A DNA stretch of 64,000 nt from Bacteroides intestinalis. Its GTDB lineage: Bacteria > Bacteroidota > Bacteroidia > Bacteroidales > Bacteroidaceae. Shown piece by piece: positions 42,706 to 51,775 of the stretch. Made by a program: the position numbers and the translations under genes. The first letter of the stretch is position 1, and every line of letters begins with the position of its first letter. The notes beneath the pieces were generated by a model. That model saw only the letters and a program-made list of their open reading frames with translations, searched no databases and was not told the DNA's origin. The stretch is taken from contig NZ_QRZF01000004.1 in assembly GCF_003464595.1 (NCBI RefSeq), positions 124,001 to 188,000 on the forward strand, given 5' to 3'.

Positions 42706-43983
42706 ATGAAAAAATATCTTGTACTTGCATTATGCTTGCTGATACTAACAGTAGGCCATGCGCAAAACTACACTGAGTATTTTGCCGATAAGACATTGCG
42801 TGTTGATTATATCTTTACTGGAGACGCTTCTTCCCAGAATGTTTGTCTGGATGAACTATCCGTACTTCCATCATGGGCCGGAAGACGCCATCATTTGGCC
42901 GAACTACCTTTGCAAGGTAACGGACAAATTATCATGAAGGATTTGGAAAGCGGAAAGACAATCTATACGACTTCTTTTTCTTCTCTCTTTCAAGAATGGC
43001 TGGAAACAGATGAAGCTAAGGTCATCAGCAAAGGATTTGAAAATACATTCTTACTCCCCTACCCACTCCGCCCTGTGGAAATAGAAATAACACTGTTAAG
43101 TCCGAGAAAAGAAGTGCGCACACGTCTGAAACACACTGTTCGCCCGGATGATGTACTTATTCATCAAAAAGGAACTGCACATATCACTCCGCATAAATAC
43201 CTGTTAAAAAGTGGTGAAACTGACAAGTGCATCGATGTAGCCATCCTTGCCGAAGGATATATGCCTGCCGAGATGGAGGTATTCTATCAGGATGCAGAAA
43301 TCGCCTGTAAGAGTCTATTTTCACACGAACCATTCAAGAGTATGAAAGATCGCTTCAATATCGTAGCAGTTGCCAGTCCTTCTGATGACAGTGGTGTAAG
43401 TGTCCCCCGCTTAGGAGAATGGAAGCATACGGCTTTTAACTCGCATTTCAGCACATTCTATTCTGATCGTTACCTGACTACCCGCCGTGTCAAATCCATA
43501 CACGATGCTTTAGCCGGAATACCTTATGAACACATTATTATTCTCGCCAATACTGAAGAATATGGTGGTGGCGGTATCTATAATGCATATACTTTGACCA
43601 CTGCACACCATCCGATGTTCCGCCCTGTAGTTGTGCATGAATTTGGGCACAGCTTCGGAGGATTGGCCGATGAATATTTCTACGATGATGACGTTATGAC
43701 AGATACTTACCCATTGGATACAGAACCTTGGGAACAAAACATAAGTACTCGTGTAGATTTTGCTTCAAAATGGGAAGATATGCTTGTCAAAGGTACTCCT
43801 GTCCCTACTCCTGTCAACGAACAGGCAAAGTATCCGGTAGGAGTGTATGAAGGAGGTGGATATTCTGCCAAAGGGATATTCCGTCCTGCTGATAACTGCC
43901 GCATGCGTACCAATGAACATCCTACATTTTGTCCGGTATGCCAACGAGCATTGCAAAGACTAATTGATTTTTATACAAAATAA
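42706..43983 (+). CDS. Secreted M64-family metallopeptidase
   Basis: 425 residues with a cleavable signal peptide (VLALCLLILTVGHAQ). The N-terminal beta domain (~20-155) and the catalytic domain match the peptidase M64 (IgA-peptidase-like) layout: VAILAEGYMPAEMEVFYQD, FNIVAVASPSDDSGVS and the zinc site VVHEFGHSFGGLADEYFYDD (HEFGH, with a downstream Glu/Asp as further ligand). Related enzymes in gut Bacteroides are exported; the substrate here is unknown. It has its own duplicated promoter module. Confidence 0.9.
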   Translation: MKKYLVLALCLLILTVGHAQNYTEYFADKTLRVDYIFTGDASSQNVCLDELSVLPSWAGRRHHLAELPLQGNGQIIMKDLESGKTIYTTSFSSLFQEWLETDEAKVISKGFENTFLLPYPLRPVEIEITLLSPRKEVRTRLKHTVRPDDVLIHQKGTAHITPHKYLLKSGETDKCIDVAILAEGYMPAEMEVFYQDAEIACKSLFSHEPFKSMKDRFNIVAVASPSDDSGVSVPRLGEWKHTAFNSHFSTFYSDRYLTTRRVKSIHDALAGIPYEHIIILANTEEYGGGGIYNAYTLTTAHHPMFRPVVVHEFGHSFGGLADEYFYDDDVMTDTYPLDTEPWEQNISTRVDFASKWEDMLVKGTPVPTPVNEQAKYPVGVYEGGGYSAKGIFRPADNCRMRTNEHPTFCPVCQRALQRLIDFYTK

Positions 43984-44012
43984 TAAGAGAACTAAACTTT
44001 AAAGACCACATT

Positions 44013-44549
44013 ATGATCAGACTTCAACGTATCAGCACCGCTGATGGATTTTTGTATGAGTACATGGAACAGTTGATAACCGCTGCCTTCCCACCGGAAG
44101 AACACCGACCGTTAGAGGAGCTGCGCCTGTACACCGATAGCAGACCTCACTTCTATAACAATATTATTTTCCATCATGATACTCCTGTAGGATTCATTAC
44201 CTATTGGAATTTCGGCAAATTCTACTATGTCGAACATTTCGCCGTAGATCCAGCCCAGCGTAATGGCGGACATGGAAAGAAGGTTTTAAACCATTTATGC
44301 CAGTTGCTTCAACACCCTATTGTCCTGGAAGTGGAAATACCGGAAGAAGAAATGGCCCAAAGACGTATTAATTTCTATAAGCGCCAAGGATTCGTGCTCT
44401 GGGAAAAACCATATCTTCAACCTCCATACAGACCTACAGATGGATATCTTCCTATGTTGCTTATGGTCCATGGAGATTTAGAGTGTGAAAGGGATTTTGA
44501 AACAGTAAAAGACTCTATATACAGAGAAGTATATAATGTAAAGGGATAA
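44013..44549 (+). CDS. GNAT-family N-acetyltransferase
   Basis: 178 residues with the GNAT core: FYYVEHFAVDPAQRNGGHGK gives beta-4 and the acetyl-CoA pyrophosphate loop (Q/RxxGxG/A-like RNGGHGKK). INFYKRQGFVLWEKPYLQPP follows near the C-terminus. Substrate unknown. It is 29 bp after the M64 peptidase gene, so the two are probably cotranscribed, and a strong terminator follows. Confidence 0.85.
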   Translation: MIRLQRISTADGFLYEYMEQLITAAFPPEEHRPLEELRLYTDSRPHFYNNIIFHHDTPVGFITYWNFGKFYYVEHFAVDPAQRNGGHGKKVLNHLCQLLQHPIVLEVEIPEEEMAQRRINFYKRQGFVLWEKPYLQPPYRPTDGYLPMLLMVHGDLECERDFETVKDSIYREVYNVKG

Positions 44550-44550
44550 A

Positions 44551-44589
44551 AAATAAAGGGTGCCTATTTTGAATAAGCACCCTTTATTT
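44551..44589. terminator. Bidirectional terminator, GNAT / exbD
   Basis: Perfect 13-bp arms AAATAAAGGGTGC (44551-44563) and GCACCCTTTATTT (44577-44589), with T/A runs on both sides, between convergent genes. Confidence 0.9.
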
Positions 44590-44610
44590 TTTTATAGTTT
44601 GATTAACTTT

Positions 44611-45075
44611 TTACTGACGCGGTTGCGCAGAATAGTTAAGTTTCAATGCATAAGCTTTACGAAGAGCTTCTTTGATATCTGTTACGATACCCATTTTCGT
44701 ATCTTGGTCAACTTTCAAAGAAACAGTCATCTGAGGCTGATCTTCCTCCTTCATACTGGCACGTTCACCAATAATGTAGTCCTGAATTTCAGCAACTTCA
44801 GCATAGCTATCATTCAATTGGATACGGCTTTCATTACCTAGTTTCTTACGAAACTCAGCTGTAGGTTTTCCTACATAGATAAACGTAACCAAAGATTTCT
44901 TTTCCAGTTTTTCCAATTCTGTAGCTTGCGGAACCTTAAACTCAACCTTTAATGTTACCTCACGCATCGTTGTTACAATCATAAAGAAGAACAACAGAGT
45001 AAAGATAAGGTCAGGTAGAGAAGAAGTATTCAACGCAGGCATTTCGCGTTTACCAGTCTTATTAAATTTTCCCAT
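44611..45075 (-). CDS. exbD: ExbD/TolR biopolymer transport protein
   Basis: Single-helix component of the proton-driven ExbB-ExbD motor that energises TonB. 154 residues: a short cytoplasmic start, one transmembrane helix with the conserved Asp (SLPDLIFTLLFFFMIVTTMR) and a periplasmic domain. It is the last gene of a four-gene cluster and overlaps the preceding exbD by one base (TAATG). Two different exbD genes with one exbB is common in Bacteroidota. Confidence 0.92.
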   Translation of the reverse strand: MGKFNKTGKREMPALNTSSLPDLIFTLLFFFMIVTTMREVTLKVEFKVPQATELEKLEKKSLVTFIYVGKPTAEFRKKLGNESRIQLNDSYAEVAEIQDYIIGERASMKEEDQPQMTVSLKVDQDTKMGIVTDIKEALRKAYALKLNYSAQPRQ

Positions 45076-45668
45076 TACTTCTTTTCTCCGTACTTTTTAG
45101 GTTCTGCCTCAGAAATCTTCTGAGGATATACATCACGAATTGCTTTTTGTTGGTCTTCGTCCAAAGCAGCATAATTCTTACCAAACTTTTCCTGAGCCAA
45201 TTCTTCTCTCAACTCATTATAAGCAGCTACCAGTTCATTCTGAACCGCCAAATATGCCTTATAGGAAGATCCACGGTCGCAACGCAAAGAAACTACATGC
45301 TTTTCCGTAACCTGCATAGTGCCAAAGAAAGGTATCTCTTTTGCATGCTTTTCCGGTTTGGTTTCATCATTATACGGGTTAGCAATAAATTCTTTTGCCC
45401 TATCTCTCAATTGATCTACATTGATGTACTCTCCATTGGCCATGAGTTGGTCATTCATGTTCAAGAAGACTGTCATCACGTTACGCTCCTTAACCTTATC
45501 TGAATCATCATTCTTCTGGTCTTGTTCAGGCGGCGGCGGCAAACGTCTTGCCAAACCACGGTCCGTATCCATAGAAGTCGTAATCAAGAAGAAGATCAAC
45601 AATAGGAAAGCGATATCCGCTGTAGAACTTGAGTTTATATCAGGAACTTTTCTTTTTCCTTTTGCCAT
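45075..45668 (-). CDS. exbD: ExbD/TolR biopolymer transport protein, longer paralogue
   Basis: 197 residues. The transmembrane helix SSSTADIAFLLLIFFLITTS has the proton-path Asp. The periplasmic part is longer than in its neighbour and ends in a charged segment (QKAIRDVYPQKISEAEPKKY). A Pro-rich linker (RRLPPPPEQDQ) follows the helix. It lies 36 bp downstream of the small membrane protein gene and overlaps the next exbD. Having two kinds of ExbD suggests a heteromeric motor. Confidence 0.92.
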   Translation of the reverse strand: MAKGKRKVPDINSSSTADIAFLLLIFFLITTSMDTDRGLARRLPPPPEQDQKNDDSDKVKERNVMTVFLNMNDQLMANGEYINVDQLRDRAKEFIANPYNDETKPEKHAKEIPFFGTMQVTEKHVVSLRCDRGSSYKAYLAVQNELVAAYNELREELAQEKFGKNYAALDEDQQKAIRDVYPQKISEAEPKKYGEKK

Positions 45669-45704
45669 TGTAATTACTCCATTAGACTGAGTTTCCTCAA
45701 TCGA

Positions 45705-46190
45705 TTATGATAATTTCTTTTTAATACTACTGAAAAGCATTGCAAGAACAGTTGCTCCCAGTAAGAAATAAATAGTATACAAGAACATATCAGTTACCTT
45801 CAGCCAGAACGGAACATTATCAGTTCCACTATAGCCTGGGATATTCATTTGTTCACCACTACCCATAGACCATGCAACAATCATTACAACAACCAGTAAA
45901 ATAACACCGATTAATGATTTCAGTGCTCTTACAGGGTTATCTTTCAATGCGCTACCAAATTGCAGGATGAATGCAACTACCATCGCAACAACAGTCAAAG
46001 CAAACAAACCATACATTAAGTACAACAGACTTTCTGTCTGGGCAGGCTGCCACATTTCGGGATCAACACCCGCCAATACTGCATCGCCCTGAGCATCTCC
46101 ACCGAAGTAGAATATGCCCAATACTACTAAAATAGCGGCGAACAAAACATACAGTACGTAATATGATACTCTATATGATAATTTAGCCAT
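45705..46190 (-). CDS. Four-helix membrane protein within the exb cluster
   Basis: 161 residues with about four transmembrane helices: VSYYVLYVLFAAILVVLGIF, SLLYLMYGLFALTVVAMVVA, SLIGVILLVVVMIVAWSMG and DMFLYTIYFLLGATVLAMLF. I recognise no characterised function. It lies between exbB and exbD with short spacers (5 and 36 bp), so it is probably part of, or helps assemble, the TonB motor. Confidence 0.85.
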   Translation of the reverse strand: MAKLSYRVSYYVLYVLFAAILVVLGIFYFGGDAQGDAVLAGVDPEMWQPAQTESLLYLMYGLFALTVVAMVVAFILQFGSALKDNPVRALKSLIGVILLVVVMIVAWSMGSGEQMNIPGYSGTDNVPFWLKVTDMFLYTIYFLLGATVLAMLFSSIKKKLS

Positions 46191-46195
46191 TTCTC

Positions 46196-46999
46196 TTATT
46201 TTTTGTATTTCAAGTTATATTTGATAACCATGTCCAACAGAGTGATAGAAGAATCTTCCATTTCGCTGGTCAGAGCCTCGATCTTAGACAGGATATAGTT
46301 GTAGAATACCTGCAGAATCAAAGCAACGATCAAACCGAAGATAGTTGTAATCAAGGCAACTTTCATACCACCTGCTACAACCGTCGGAGAGATATCACCT
46401 ACTTGTTGGATCTTATCAAATGCTTGCACCATACCGATTACAGTACCCAAGAATCCCAAAGACGGAGCCATTGCGATGAACAGTGTGATCCAAGAGCAAC
46501 CTTTTTCCAAGTAACCAGCTTGTACACCACCGTAAGATACTACTGACTTCTCAACTACGTCAAGACCTTGATCAATTCTCAATAAGCCTTGGTAATAGAT
46601 AGAAGCGATAGGACCTCTTGTACTACGTGCGATGTCTTTAGCAGCTTCTACGTCGCCTTTTTCCAAAGCAGCTTCAATAGCAGCCAAGAATTTCTTTGTG
46701 TTGATTTCAGCCAAGCTCAGATAAATGATACGCTCGATACAGAATGCAAGACCGATAACCAAAGCGATAGCAACCAAACTCATGAAAGATGCAGTACCTT
46801 CAATAAATTTAGTTTTGATTTCCTTGTGAATACCACCTTCTTCTGCCTCTACAGTAGCATCACCAGCAGGAGCTGCTTGAGCTGCAGGAGCAGCTTGTTC
46901 TGTTTGTTCAGCTGCAGGAGCATCTTGAGCCTGAGCAAGTTGAGTTGAGCCAAATGTTAAGACTCCCATCACAGCAACAATTGCAAATAACTTTTTCAT
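46196..46999 (-). CDS. exbB: ExbB/MotA/TolQ proton channel
   Basis: Inner-membrane channel of the TonB motor. 267 residues with an N-terminal signal-like helix and an Ala/Pro/Glu-rich periplasmic segment (QDAPAAEQTEQAAPAAQAAP), then the three-helix ExbB core: SFMSLVAIALVIGLAFCIER, WITLFIAMAPSLGFLGTVIG and VALITTIFGLIVALILQVFY. A periplasmic N-terminal extension is a known ExbB variant. It is the first gene of the cluster. The tRNA-Ser lies just upstream. Confidence 0.93.
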   Translation of the reverse strand: MKKLFAIVAVMGVLTFGSTQLAQAQDAPAAEQTEQAAPAAQAAPAGDATVEAEEGGIHKEIKTKFIEGTASFMSLVAIALVIGLAFCIERIIYLSLAEINTKKFLAAIEAALEKGDVEAAKDIARSTRGPIASIYYQGLLRIDQGLDVVEKSVVSYGGVQAGYLEKGCSWITLFIAMAPSLGFLGTVIGMVQAFDKIQQVGDISPTVVAGGMKVALITTIFGLIVALILQVFYNYILSKIEALTSEMEDSSITLLDMVIKYNLKYKK

Positions 47000-47079
47000 T
47001 GTGTGTCTAATTTTTAAGATTAATTAATTAAATTGTTTATTATATTCATTTACTATTTTTGTTTTCTTCTTTCATACTG

Positions 47080-47167
47080 CGGAGAGACGGGGATTCGAAC
47101 CCCGGATACCCTTTAGAGGTATACACGCTTTCCAGGCGTGCCTCTTCAACCACTCGAGCATCTCTCC
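47080..47167 (-). tRNA. tRNA-Ser (anticodon GGA)
   Basis: 88 nt. The acceptor stem GGAGAGA (from 47167) pairs with TCTCTCC. The anticodon stem CACGC/GCGTG closes the loop CTGGAAA, so the anticodon is GGA, reading UCC and UCU. A long variable arm (TATACC...GGTATC) marks it as a class II serine tRNA. The T arm is CCGGG GTTCGAA TCCCCG. The discriminator G is followed by CAG, so CCA is not encoded. Confidence 0.97.
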
Positions 47168-47329
47168 AATAGACGCCTCTTTCAAAAACGGCTGCAAATT
47201 ACAAAAAAAATGCGAACCACAAGCGTTTTCAGCTACAAATGTATTCTTTTTTTCGTTCTTGCCCTTCATTCTCTCCGTTTTATCTTTAATAAAATCTCAA
47301 AATTAATAAACTTTAAAATCTTTACGATG

Positions 47330-48109
47330 TTATTTGAGCATTCCAAACACTTTTAAAGCATTTTCGGAAGTTACGCTTCCAACAGCCTCCGGAGACATCC
47401 GGTAGATATCAGAAACCTTCATTAAAGTATCCTTCACATAGGCACTTTCATTTCTCTTACCACGATTTGGAACCGGAGTAAGATAAGGGGAATCCGTTTC
47501 AAGAACAATCTTATTCAAAGATATTTTAGTCAAAACTTCCGGAAGGTGCGACTTTTTAAAAGTGACCACACCATTAATTCCAATTAGAAAATCTGAAAAC
47601 TCCAGAATTCGGACAGCTTCCTCATAAGTCCCCGTAAAGCTATGAAAGATTCCTTTCAAAGAAGTATTTTTGTAAGGTTCCAGCACCTTATATATATAAT
47701 CAAAGGCATCCCGGCAATGAATGACAACAGGAAGATCATATTCCAAAGCCCAATTAATCTGTTTATCTAATACAATTTGCTGTTCCTTCAGAAAAGTTTT
47801 ATCCCAATAAAGGTCCATACCAATCTCCCCTATTGCAATATACTTATTGGAAGACTTAAGTTCACGAGCCACAATCTCCAGCTCTTTTTCATAACCAGCA
47901 TCGACAGAAGTAGGATGCAGGCCTATCATAGGAAAGCAGTAACCTTTATAGGTATTACATGCAGACAACATTGAGTCGATTGTCGTACTGTCAATATTAG
48001 GCATAAAGATATGAGTGATTCCTGCAGAACGGGCACGCTCAATAACCTGTGGCAAATCTTCTGAAAATTCTTCTAAAAAAAGATGGGAATGTGTATCTAT
48101 CAATCTCAT
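47330..48109 (-). CDS. TatD-family metal-dependent hydrolase
   Basis: 259 residues, a TIM-barrel amidohydrolase with DTHSHLFLEEF (HxH metal ligands), AIGEIGMDLYWDKTF (Glu ligand), PVVIHCRDAFDYIYKVL, GIFHSFTGTYEEAVRIL and LETDSPYLTPVPNRGKRN. TatD/YcfH proteins are DNases or D-amino-acyl-tRNA deacylase-like hydrolases. It overlaps the upstream gene by 4 bp (ATGA), within an operon that also holds a polyprenyl synthetase. Confidence 0.92.
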   Translation of the reverse strand: MRLIDTHSHLFLEEFSEDLPQVIERARSAGITHIFMPNIDSTTIDSMLSACNTYKGYCFPMIGLHPTSVDAGYEKELEIVARELKSSNKYIAIGEIGMDLYWDKTFLKEQQIVLDKQINWALEYDLPVVIHCRDAFDYIYKVLEPYKNTSLKGIFHSFTGTYEEAVRILEFSDFLIGINGVVTFKKSHLPEVLTKISLNKIVLETDSPYLTPVPNRGKRNESAYVKDTLMKVSDIYRMSPEAVGSVTSENALKVFGMLK

Positions 48110-48819
48110 TCGTTTACTTCTTCTTTTCGTTTTTCACCAGTACGGTAATAATAAACTAAACCGTAATCACGGCACAAATCCAAACGTTTCTCATTTGGAG
48201 AAACATCTTCAAACTTCTTTTCCACTTGATTCCAAATATCCAAAATCAATTCATCTGCTGTAGCTCGCATAGCAGAAAGAGACTCTAAACTACGCGCAGT
48301 CAAAGTCTGCAGATTTTTTTGTCGGTCATAGCTATCTGTAAAGATATCATAATGCACCCTAACCTTGGCAATTGTGGGATTATATATAGGAATACCACCC
48401 TGCGAAGTTCTTTTAGCTTCTCCGTCTATGATTTTTCGTCCCCATTCTACCAATGCTGTTTCCGTTGATAAGTCCGGAACATTTGTGCTATCTCCCGGCA
48501 GACCATAATATGCTTTATGGGCAGCACGCACTTCCGAACGTATTACCGCTAAATTCAAGACCTGAATAAAATGAGAAACATACAAACGCGCCATCTTTAC
48601 ATTAGCCTGATGTTTATGACCAGCCTGCGACTGACGCTCAAAACATTGCAAATAATAAGACTGGGCTGCTTCAAATCTTGTCAAAAAATTCCGGGCCTCT
48701 GTCAACGTCTTCAGAGAAACTGCCAAATCATAAAGGTTCTGGACATCAGTTTTTGCAACCACTGCTTTCAGTGCCCGTATTCTCGCCTGATCTGTATTTG
48801 GTAATCTTCTATAAGGCAT
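48106..48819 (-). CDS. Conserved hypothetical protein
   Basis: 237 residues, soluble, mostly helical and basic, with no signal peptide or recognised domain. It begins YRRLPNTDQARIRALKAVVA and has a mid segment GGIPIYNPTIAKVRVHYDIF. It is tightly placed between the polyprenyl synthetase gene (18 bp) and tatD (4-bp overlap), so it is a real gene of that operon. The last 40 residues (VEKKFEDVSPNEKRLDLCRD) are charged. I do not assign a function. Confidence 0.8.
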   Translation of the reverse strand: MPYRRLPNTDQARIRALKAVVAKTDVQNLYDLAVSLKTLTEARNFLTRFEAAQSYYLQCFERQSQAGHKHQANVKMARLYVSHFIQVLNLAVIRSEVRAAHKAYYGLPGDSTNVPDLSTETALVEWGRKIIDGEAKRTSQGGIPIYNPTIAKVRVHYDIFTDSYDRQKNLQTLTARSLESLSAMRATADELILDIWNQVEKKFEDVSPNEKRLDLCRDYGLVYYYRTGEKRKEEVNE

Positions 48820-48837
48820 AATTCTAAAAAGACACTA

Positions 48838-49812
48838 TTAAACCTCTCTATGCATCAAATTCTCTATTATCCTTTTAAGTTCTTCTTTCTTTTCTTCTGC
48901 AACACTGACAGCTGCCAGACTTTCCATCGCACGATTACTATACTCCAACATTTGATTCTCGCAGATGGCTTTTACGCCAATCTGATTATAGAGTTCCGTC
49001 ACAGCAGCAATTTTTTCAGCAGGCTGAAAGTTTTCTGCAAGAATCCAGTGATTCAATTGGCTACGTTGGCTCGCATCAGCATGTTCAAGCGCCTTAATCA
49101 ACATATAAGTTTTTTTATTGCAAAGGATATCTCCACCAATATTTTTTCCAAAGACTTTGGCATTACCATAAACATCCAAAAGATCATCTTTCAGTTGGAA
49201 AGCAACTCCTATTTGCATTCCAAAATCATACAAACGGTCTGCATCTTCTGCTGAAGCACCTCCCAAACGGGCACCGATTCGCAAACTTGCAGCTAATAAA
49301 ACTGCTGTTTTCAGACGAATCATTTCCAGATATTCTTCCGCCGCGACATCATTTCTCTGCTCGAACTCCATATCCATTTGCTGACCTTCACATATTTCAA
49401 GGGCTGTTAGACTAAAAAGATCCATGACTTCCTTCAAAAAGGATGGAGAACATTCTGCCATAAATTGATAAGCTAAAATCAACATTGCATCGCCCGAAAG
49501 AATCGCGGTATTATCATTCCAGACTTTGTGGACCGTTTCTTTGCCTCTACGACGATCGGCACGATCCATCAAATCATCGTGAAGAAGGGTATAATTATGA
49601 TAAACTTCGATACCTGTAGCAGGAGCATAGATGCGAGTTACATCTTCCTGATACAAATTATAAGCCATCAACATTAATACCGGACGAATTCGCTTTCCAC
49701 CCATAGACAGAACATATTCCACCGGAGCATACAATCCCTTTGGAGTACGCGTAAACTGTAAATCAGTAATATGAGAATTAAATTTTTCGAGAAGCTCAGA
49801 AGCTGTAAACAT
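48838..49812 (-). CDS. Polyprenyl synthetase (trans-isoprenyl diphosphate synthase)
   Basis: 324 residues with both Asp-rich motifs: LLHDDLMDRADRRRGK (DDxxD, ~residues 77-92) and FQLKDDLLDVYGN (~210-222). GGKRIRPVLMLMA precedes the first motif. It extends allylic diphosphates with isopentenyl diphosphate. The residues just before the first motif include Tyr (HNYTLLHDDL), which bears on product length, but I cannot set the length from this. The product may feed the menaquinone tail used by MenA in this window. Confidence 0.92.
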   Translation of the reverse strand: MFTASELLEKFNSHITDLQFTRTPKGLYAPVEYVLSMGGKRIRPVLMLMAYNLYQEDVTRIYAPATGIEVYHNYTLLHDDLMDRADRRRGKETVHKVWNDNTAILSGDAMLILAYQFMAECSPSFLKEVMDLFSLTALEICEGQQMDMEFEQRNDVAAEEYLEMIRLKTAVLLAASLRIGARLGGASAEDADRLYDFGMQIGVAFQLKDDLLDVYGNAKVFGKNIGGDILCNKKTYMLIKALEHADASQRSQLNHWILAENFQPAEKIAAVTELYNQIGVKAICENQMLEYSNRAMESLAAVSVAEEKKEELKRIIENLMHREV

Positions 49813-49846
49813 AGTGATTATAAATTAAGGAGAATAGGAAGAATAA

Positions 49847-49875
49847 AAAGAGGCTGCTTTATCGGCAGCCTCTTT
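49847..49875 (-). terminator. Terminator of tonB
   Basis: Perfect 11-bp arms AAAGAGGCTGC (49847-49857) and GCAGCCTCTTT (49865-49875); on the minus strand a T-run follows. It separates tonB from the polyprenyl synthetase operon. Confidence 0.82.
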
Positions 49876-49893
49876 ATTTATATAGATAACGTA

Positions 49894-50580
49894 TTACTGC
49901 AATCTGAACATTACAGGCACTGTATATTTAACGCGTACAGGTTTACCGCGCTGCATACCGGGTTTCCACTTCGGCATAGTACCAATTACACGGAGTGCTT
50001 CTTTATCCAAATACGGGTCAACACCTCTTATGACTTTAGCGTCTACAATACTACCGTCCTTATTAACAACGAACTGTACTGTTACACGACCTTGAGTACC
50101 GTTTTCCTGTGCAATAGTAGGATATTTGATGTTCTTGCTCAAGAATTGCATCAAACCAGCCATACCACCATTCGGGAATTCAGGCATTTGTTCTACAACC
50201 TCAAAAATGGTTTGTTCTTCCGGTTCTTCTTCAACAACAGTTACAGGTACATACTTTACCTCTACTGCCTGACCTGTTTCTTCAGAAGAAGCAATAACTG
50301 TTTCTTCCACATCAGCATCATCAGCTACGATTTCCAACGTTTCGTTAATCGGAGCTACTTCTGGAGGAGGAGGAGCTACTTTTTCTTCCTGCTCAGTGAT
50401 AGGAACCATTTCTTCTTCAAAATAGAGATCAGTAAGGGCCTGGCTCGTATCGATCTTGATATCGCGCTTTGTCCATTCAAATGCTATAAACATAAAAGCC
50501 AGCACAATAACATAACCAATAAGCATCCAAGTCGATTTTTTGTTCTCCAAATCTGCTTTAGGTGTTTTCTTAATTTCCAT
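49894..50580 (-). CDS. tonB: TonB energy-transducing protein
   Basis: 228 residues: a single N-terminal membrane helix (WMLIGYVIVLAFMFIAFEWT), an acidic/Pro spacer (EEKVAPPPPEVAPINETLEI) and a C-terminal TonB domain (FLSKNIKYPTIAQENGTQGR, VTVQFVVNKDGSIVDAKVIR, MPKWKPGMQRGKPVRVKYTV). It carries energy from the ExbB-ExbD motor to receptors such as the two encoded here. It is separated from the exb cluster by about 3 kb and has its own terminator. Confidence 0.94.
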   Translation of the reverse strand: MEIKKTPKADLENKKSTWMLIGYVIVLAFMFIAFEWTKRDIKIDTSQALTDLYFEEEMVPITEQEEKVAPPPPEVAPINETLEIVADDADVEETVIASSEETGQAVEVKYVPVTVVEEEPEEQTIFEVVEQMPEFPNGGMAGLMQFLSKNIKYPTIAQENGTQGRVTVQFVVNKDGSIVDAKVIRGVDPYLDKEALRVIGTMPKWKPGMQRGKPVRVKYTVPVMFRLQ

Positions 50581-50760
50581 AATTATAATATTATTTTAAC
50601 GTGTTTCTCATTTTGGGCAAATATAGTACTTTTTCTGCAAAACGTTCATCCGTACTATCTTTTTTAAGACAATATGCACCCATTTTTGTTTTTTTTATCC
50701 TTCAAAAAGCACACCTGCGCTTTTGTGCCACAAATGTAACGAGATATTTTAAAAATACCG

Positions 50761-50768
50761 TATCTTTG
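50761..50768 (+). promoter_or_regulatory. Promoter of porQ
   Basis: Perfect -7 box TATCTTTG, 18 bp before the ATG at 50787. It lies inside the longer open frame, which therefore cannot all be coding. Confidence 0.65.
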
Positions 50769-50786
50769 GCAATAATTTTAAATGAA

Positions 50787-51752
50787 ATGTTGAAAAAGTC
50801 TTTTATTACGGTGCTACTACTACTGATTTTCTCCGTTTTACGTGCGCAAGACGGGACCAGCGCCTTTCAATTTTTAAAGCTTCCTTTTTCTGCCCACGCA
50901 TCGGCATTGGGTGGAGAAAACATTTCTATTATAGAAGACGATTTAACTATGGCTGTCCAAAATCCCGCCCTTCTTTCGTGTGTAGCGGATAAAACTCTCA
51001 ACCTGAATTATATGCTTTATATGGATGGTGTCAATGTTGGAGGAGCCGCATTTGCACGTACAGCAGGCGAGCGTTCCACCTGGGCGGTAACCGCTCAATA
51101 TGTAGATTACGGAGAGTTAAAAGAAACCACCGAAGAAAATATAGAAATCGGCACTTTCTCTGCCAAAGATATTTCCATATCGGGCATTTATACCTATGAT
51201 TTAAGTGATTATTGGAGTGGTGGTGTCCGCACAAACTTTATTTATTCTCATTATGATAAATACTCTTCATTCGCAATCGGCGTTGATTTGGGATTGAATT
51301 ACTATCATCAGGAGTCAGACTTTTCCGCTTCACTTGTTGCACGCAATTTGGGAGGACAACTGAAAGCTTTCGAAGAACGGCATGAAAAGCTACCCGTCGA
51401 CGTACAACTTGGTTTTAGCAAACGATTGGCACATGCTCCTTTCAGGCTCTCATTTACTCTACATGACCTGACACACTGGAGTACATCAGCCACAGCAGCA
51501 AACAATTTTGGAAAGAAATTGTTAAATCATATCGCCCTTGGCATTGATTTCCTCCCAACCAGCAATTTTTACCTGGCAGCCGGATATAACTTCCGCCGTG
51601 GAGAAGAAATGAAAATAAACGGCTCCAGCCATTGGGCGGGTTTTACTTGTGGCACAGGTATTCAGTTGAAACGGCTGAAATTGGGGATAGCATACGCTAA
51701 ATATCATGTGAGTTCATCCTCACTTATACTTAATTTGTCATATACCTTATAA
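50787..51752 (+). CDS. porQ: PorQ-like outer-membrane beta-barrel protein
   Basis: About 321 residues with a signal peptide (ITVLLLLIFSVLRAQ), then FLKLPFSAHASALGGENISI, an opening typical of the PorQ/PorV (UPF0164-like) barrels. Alternating hydrophobic strands continue to the end (LGIAYAKYHVSSSSLILNLS). In Porphyromonas, PorQ belongs to the type IX secretion system, but no other T9SS gene is visible here. The longer frame from 50601 is rejected because the -7 box lies within it and ATG 50787 begins the signal peptide. It is followed 23 bp later by cmk. Confidence 0.82.
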   Translation: MLKKSFITVLLLLIFSVLRAQDGTSAFQFLKLPFSAHASALGGENISIIEDDLTMAVQNPALLSCVADKTLNLNYMLYMDGVNVGGAAFARTAGERSTWAVTAQYVDYGELKETTEENIEIGTFSAKDISISGIYTYDLSDYWSGGVRTNFIYSHYDKYSSFAIGVDLGLNYYHQESDFSASLVARNLGGQLKAFEERHEKLPVDVQLGFSKRLAHAPFRLSFTLHDLTHWSTSATAANNFGKKLLNHIALGIDFLPTSNFYLAAGYNFRRGEEMKINGSSHWAGFTCGTGIQLKRLKLGIAYAKYHVSSSSLILNLSYTL

Positions 51753-51775
51753 TATATAAAATAGTATAACTCAAA

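Noticed and set aside
44611..46999. Flagellar or gliding motor (MotAB/GldLM)
   Set aside because: The ExbB has three core helices, the ExbD proteins have a single helix with the TolR/ExbD Asp, and tonB is nearby.
49771..50667. 298-codon frame opposite tonB
   Set aside because: It is rich in Phe/Tyr/Arg and antisense to tonB; no family features.
50601..50786. N-terminal extension of porQ
   Set aside because: The -7 box at 50761-50768 lies within it, and the signal peptide begins at 50787.
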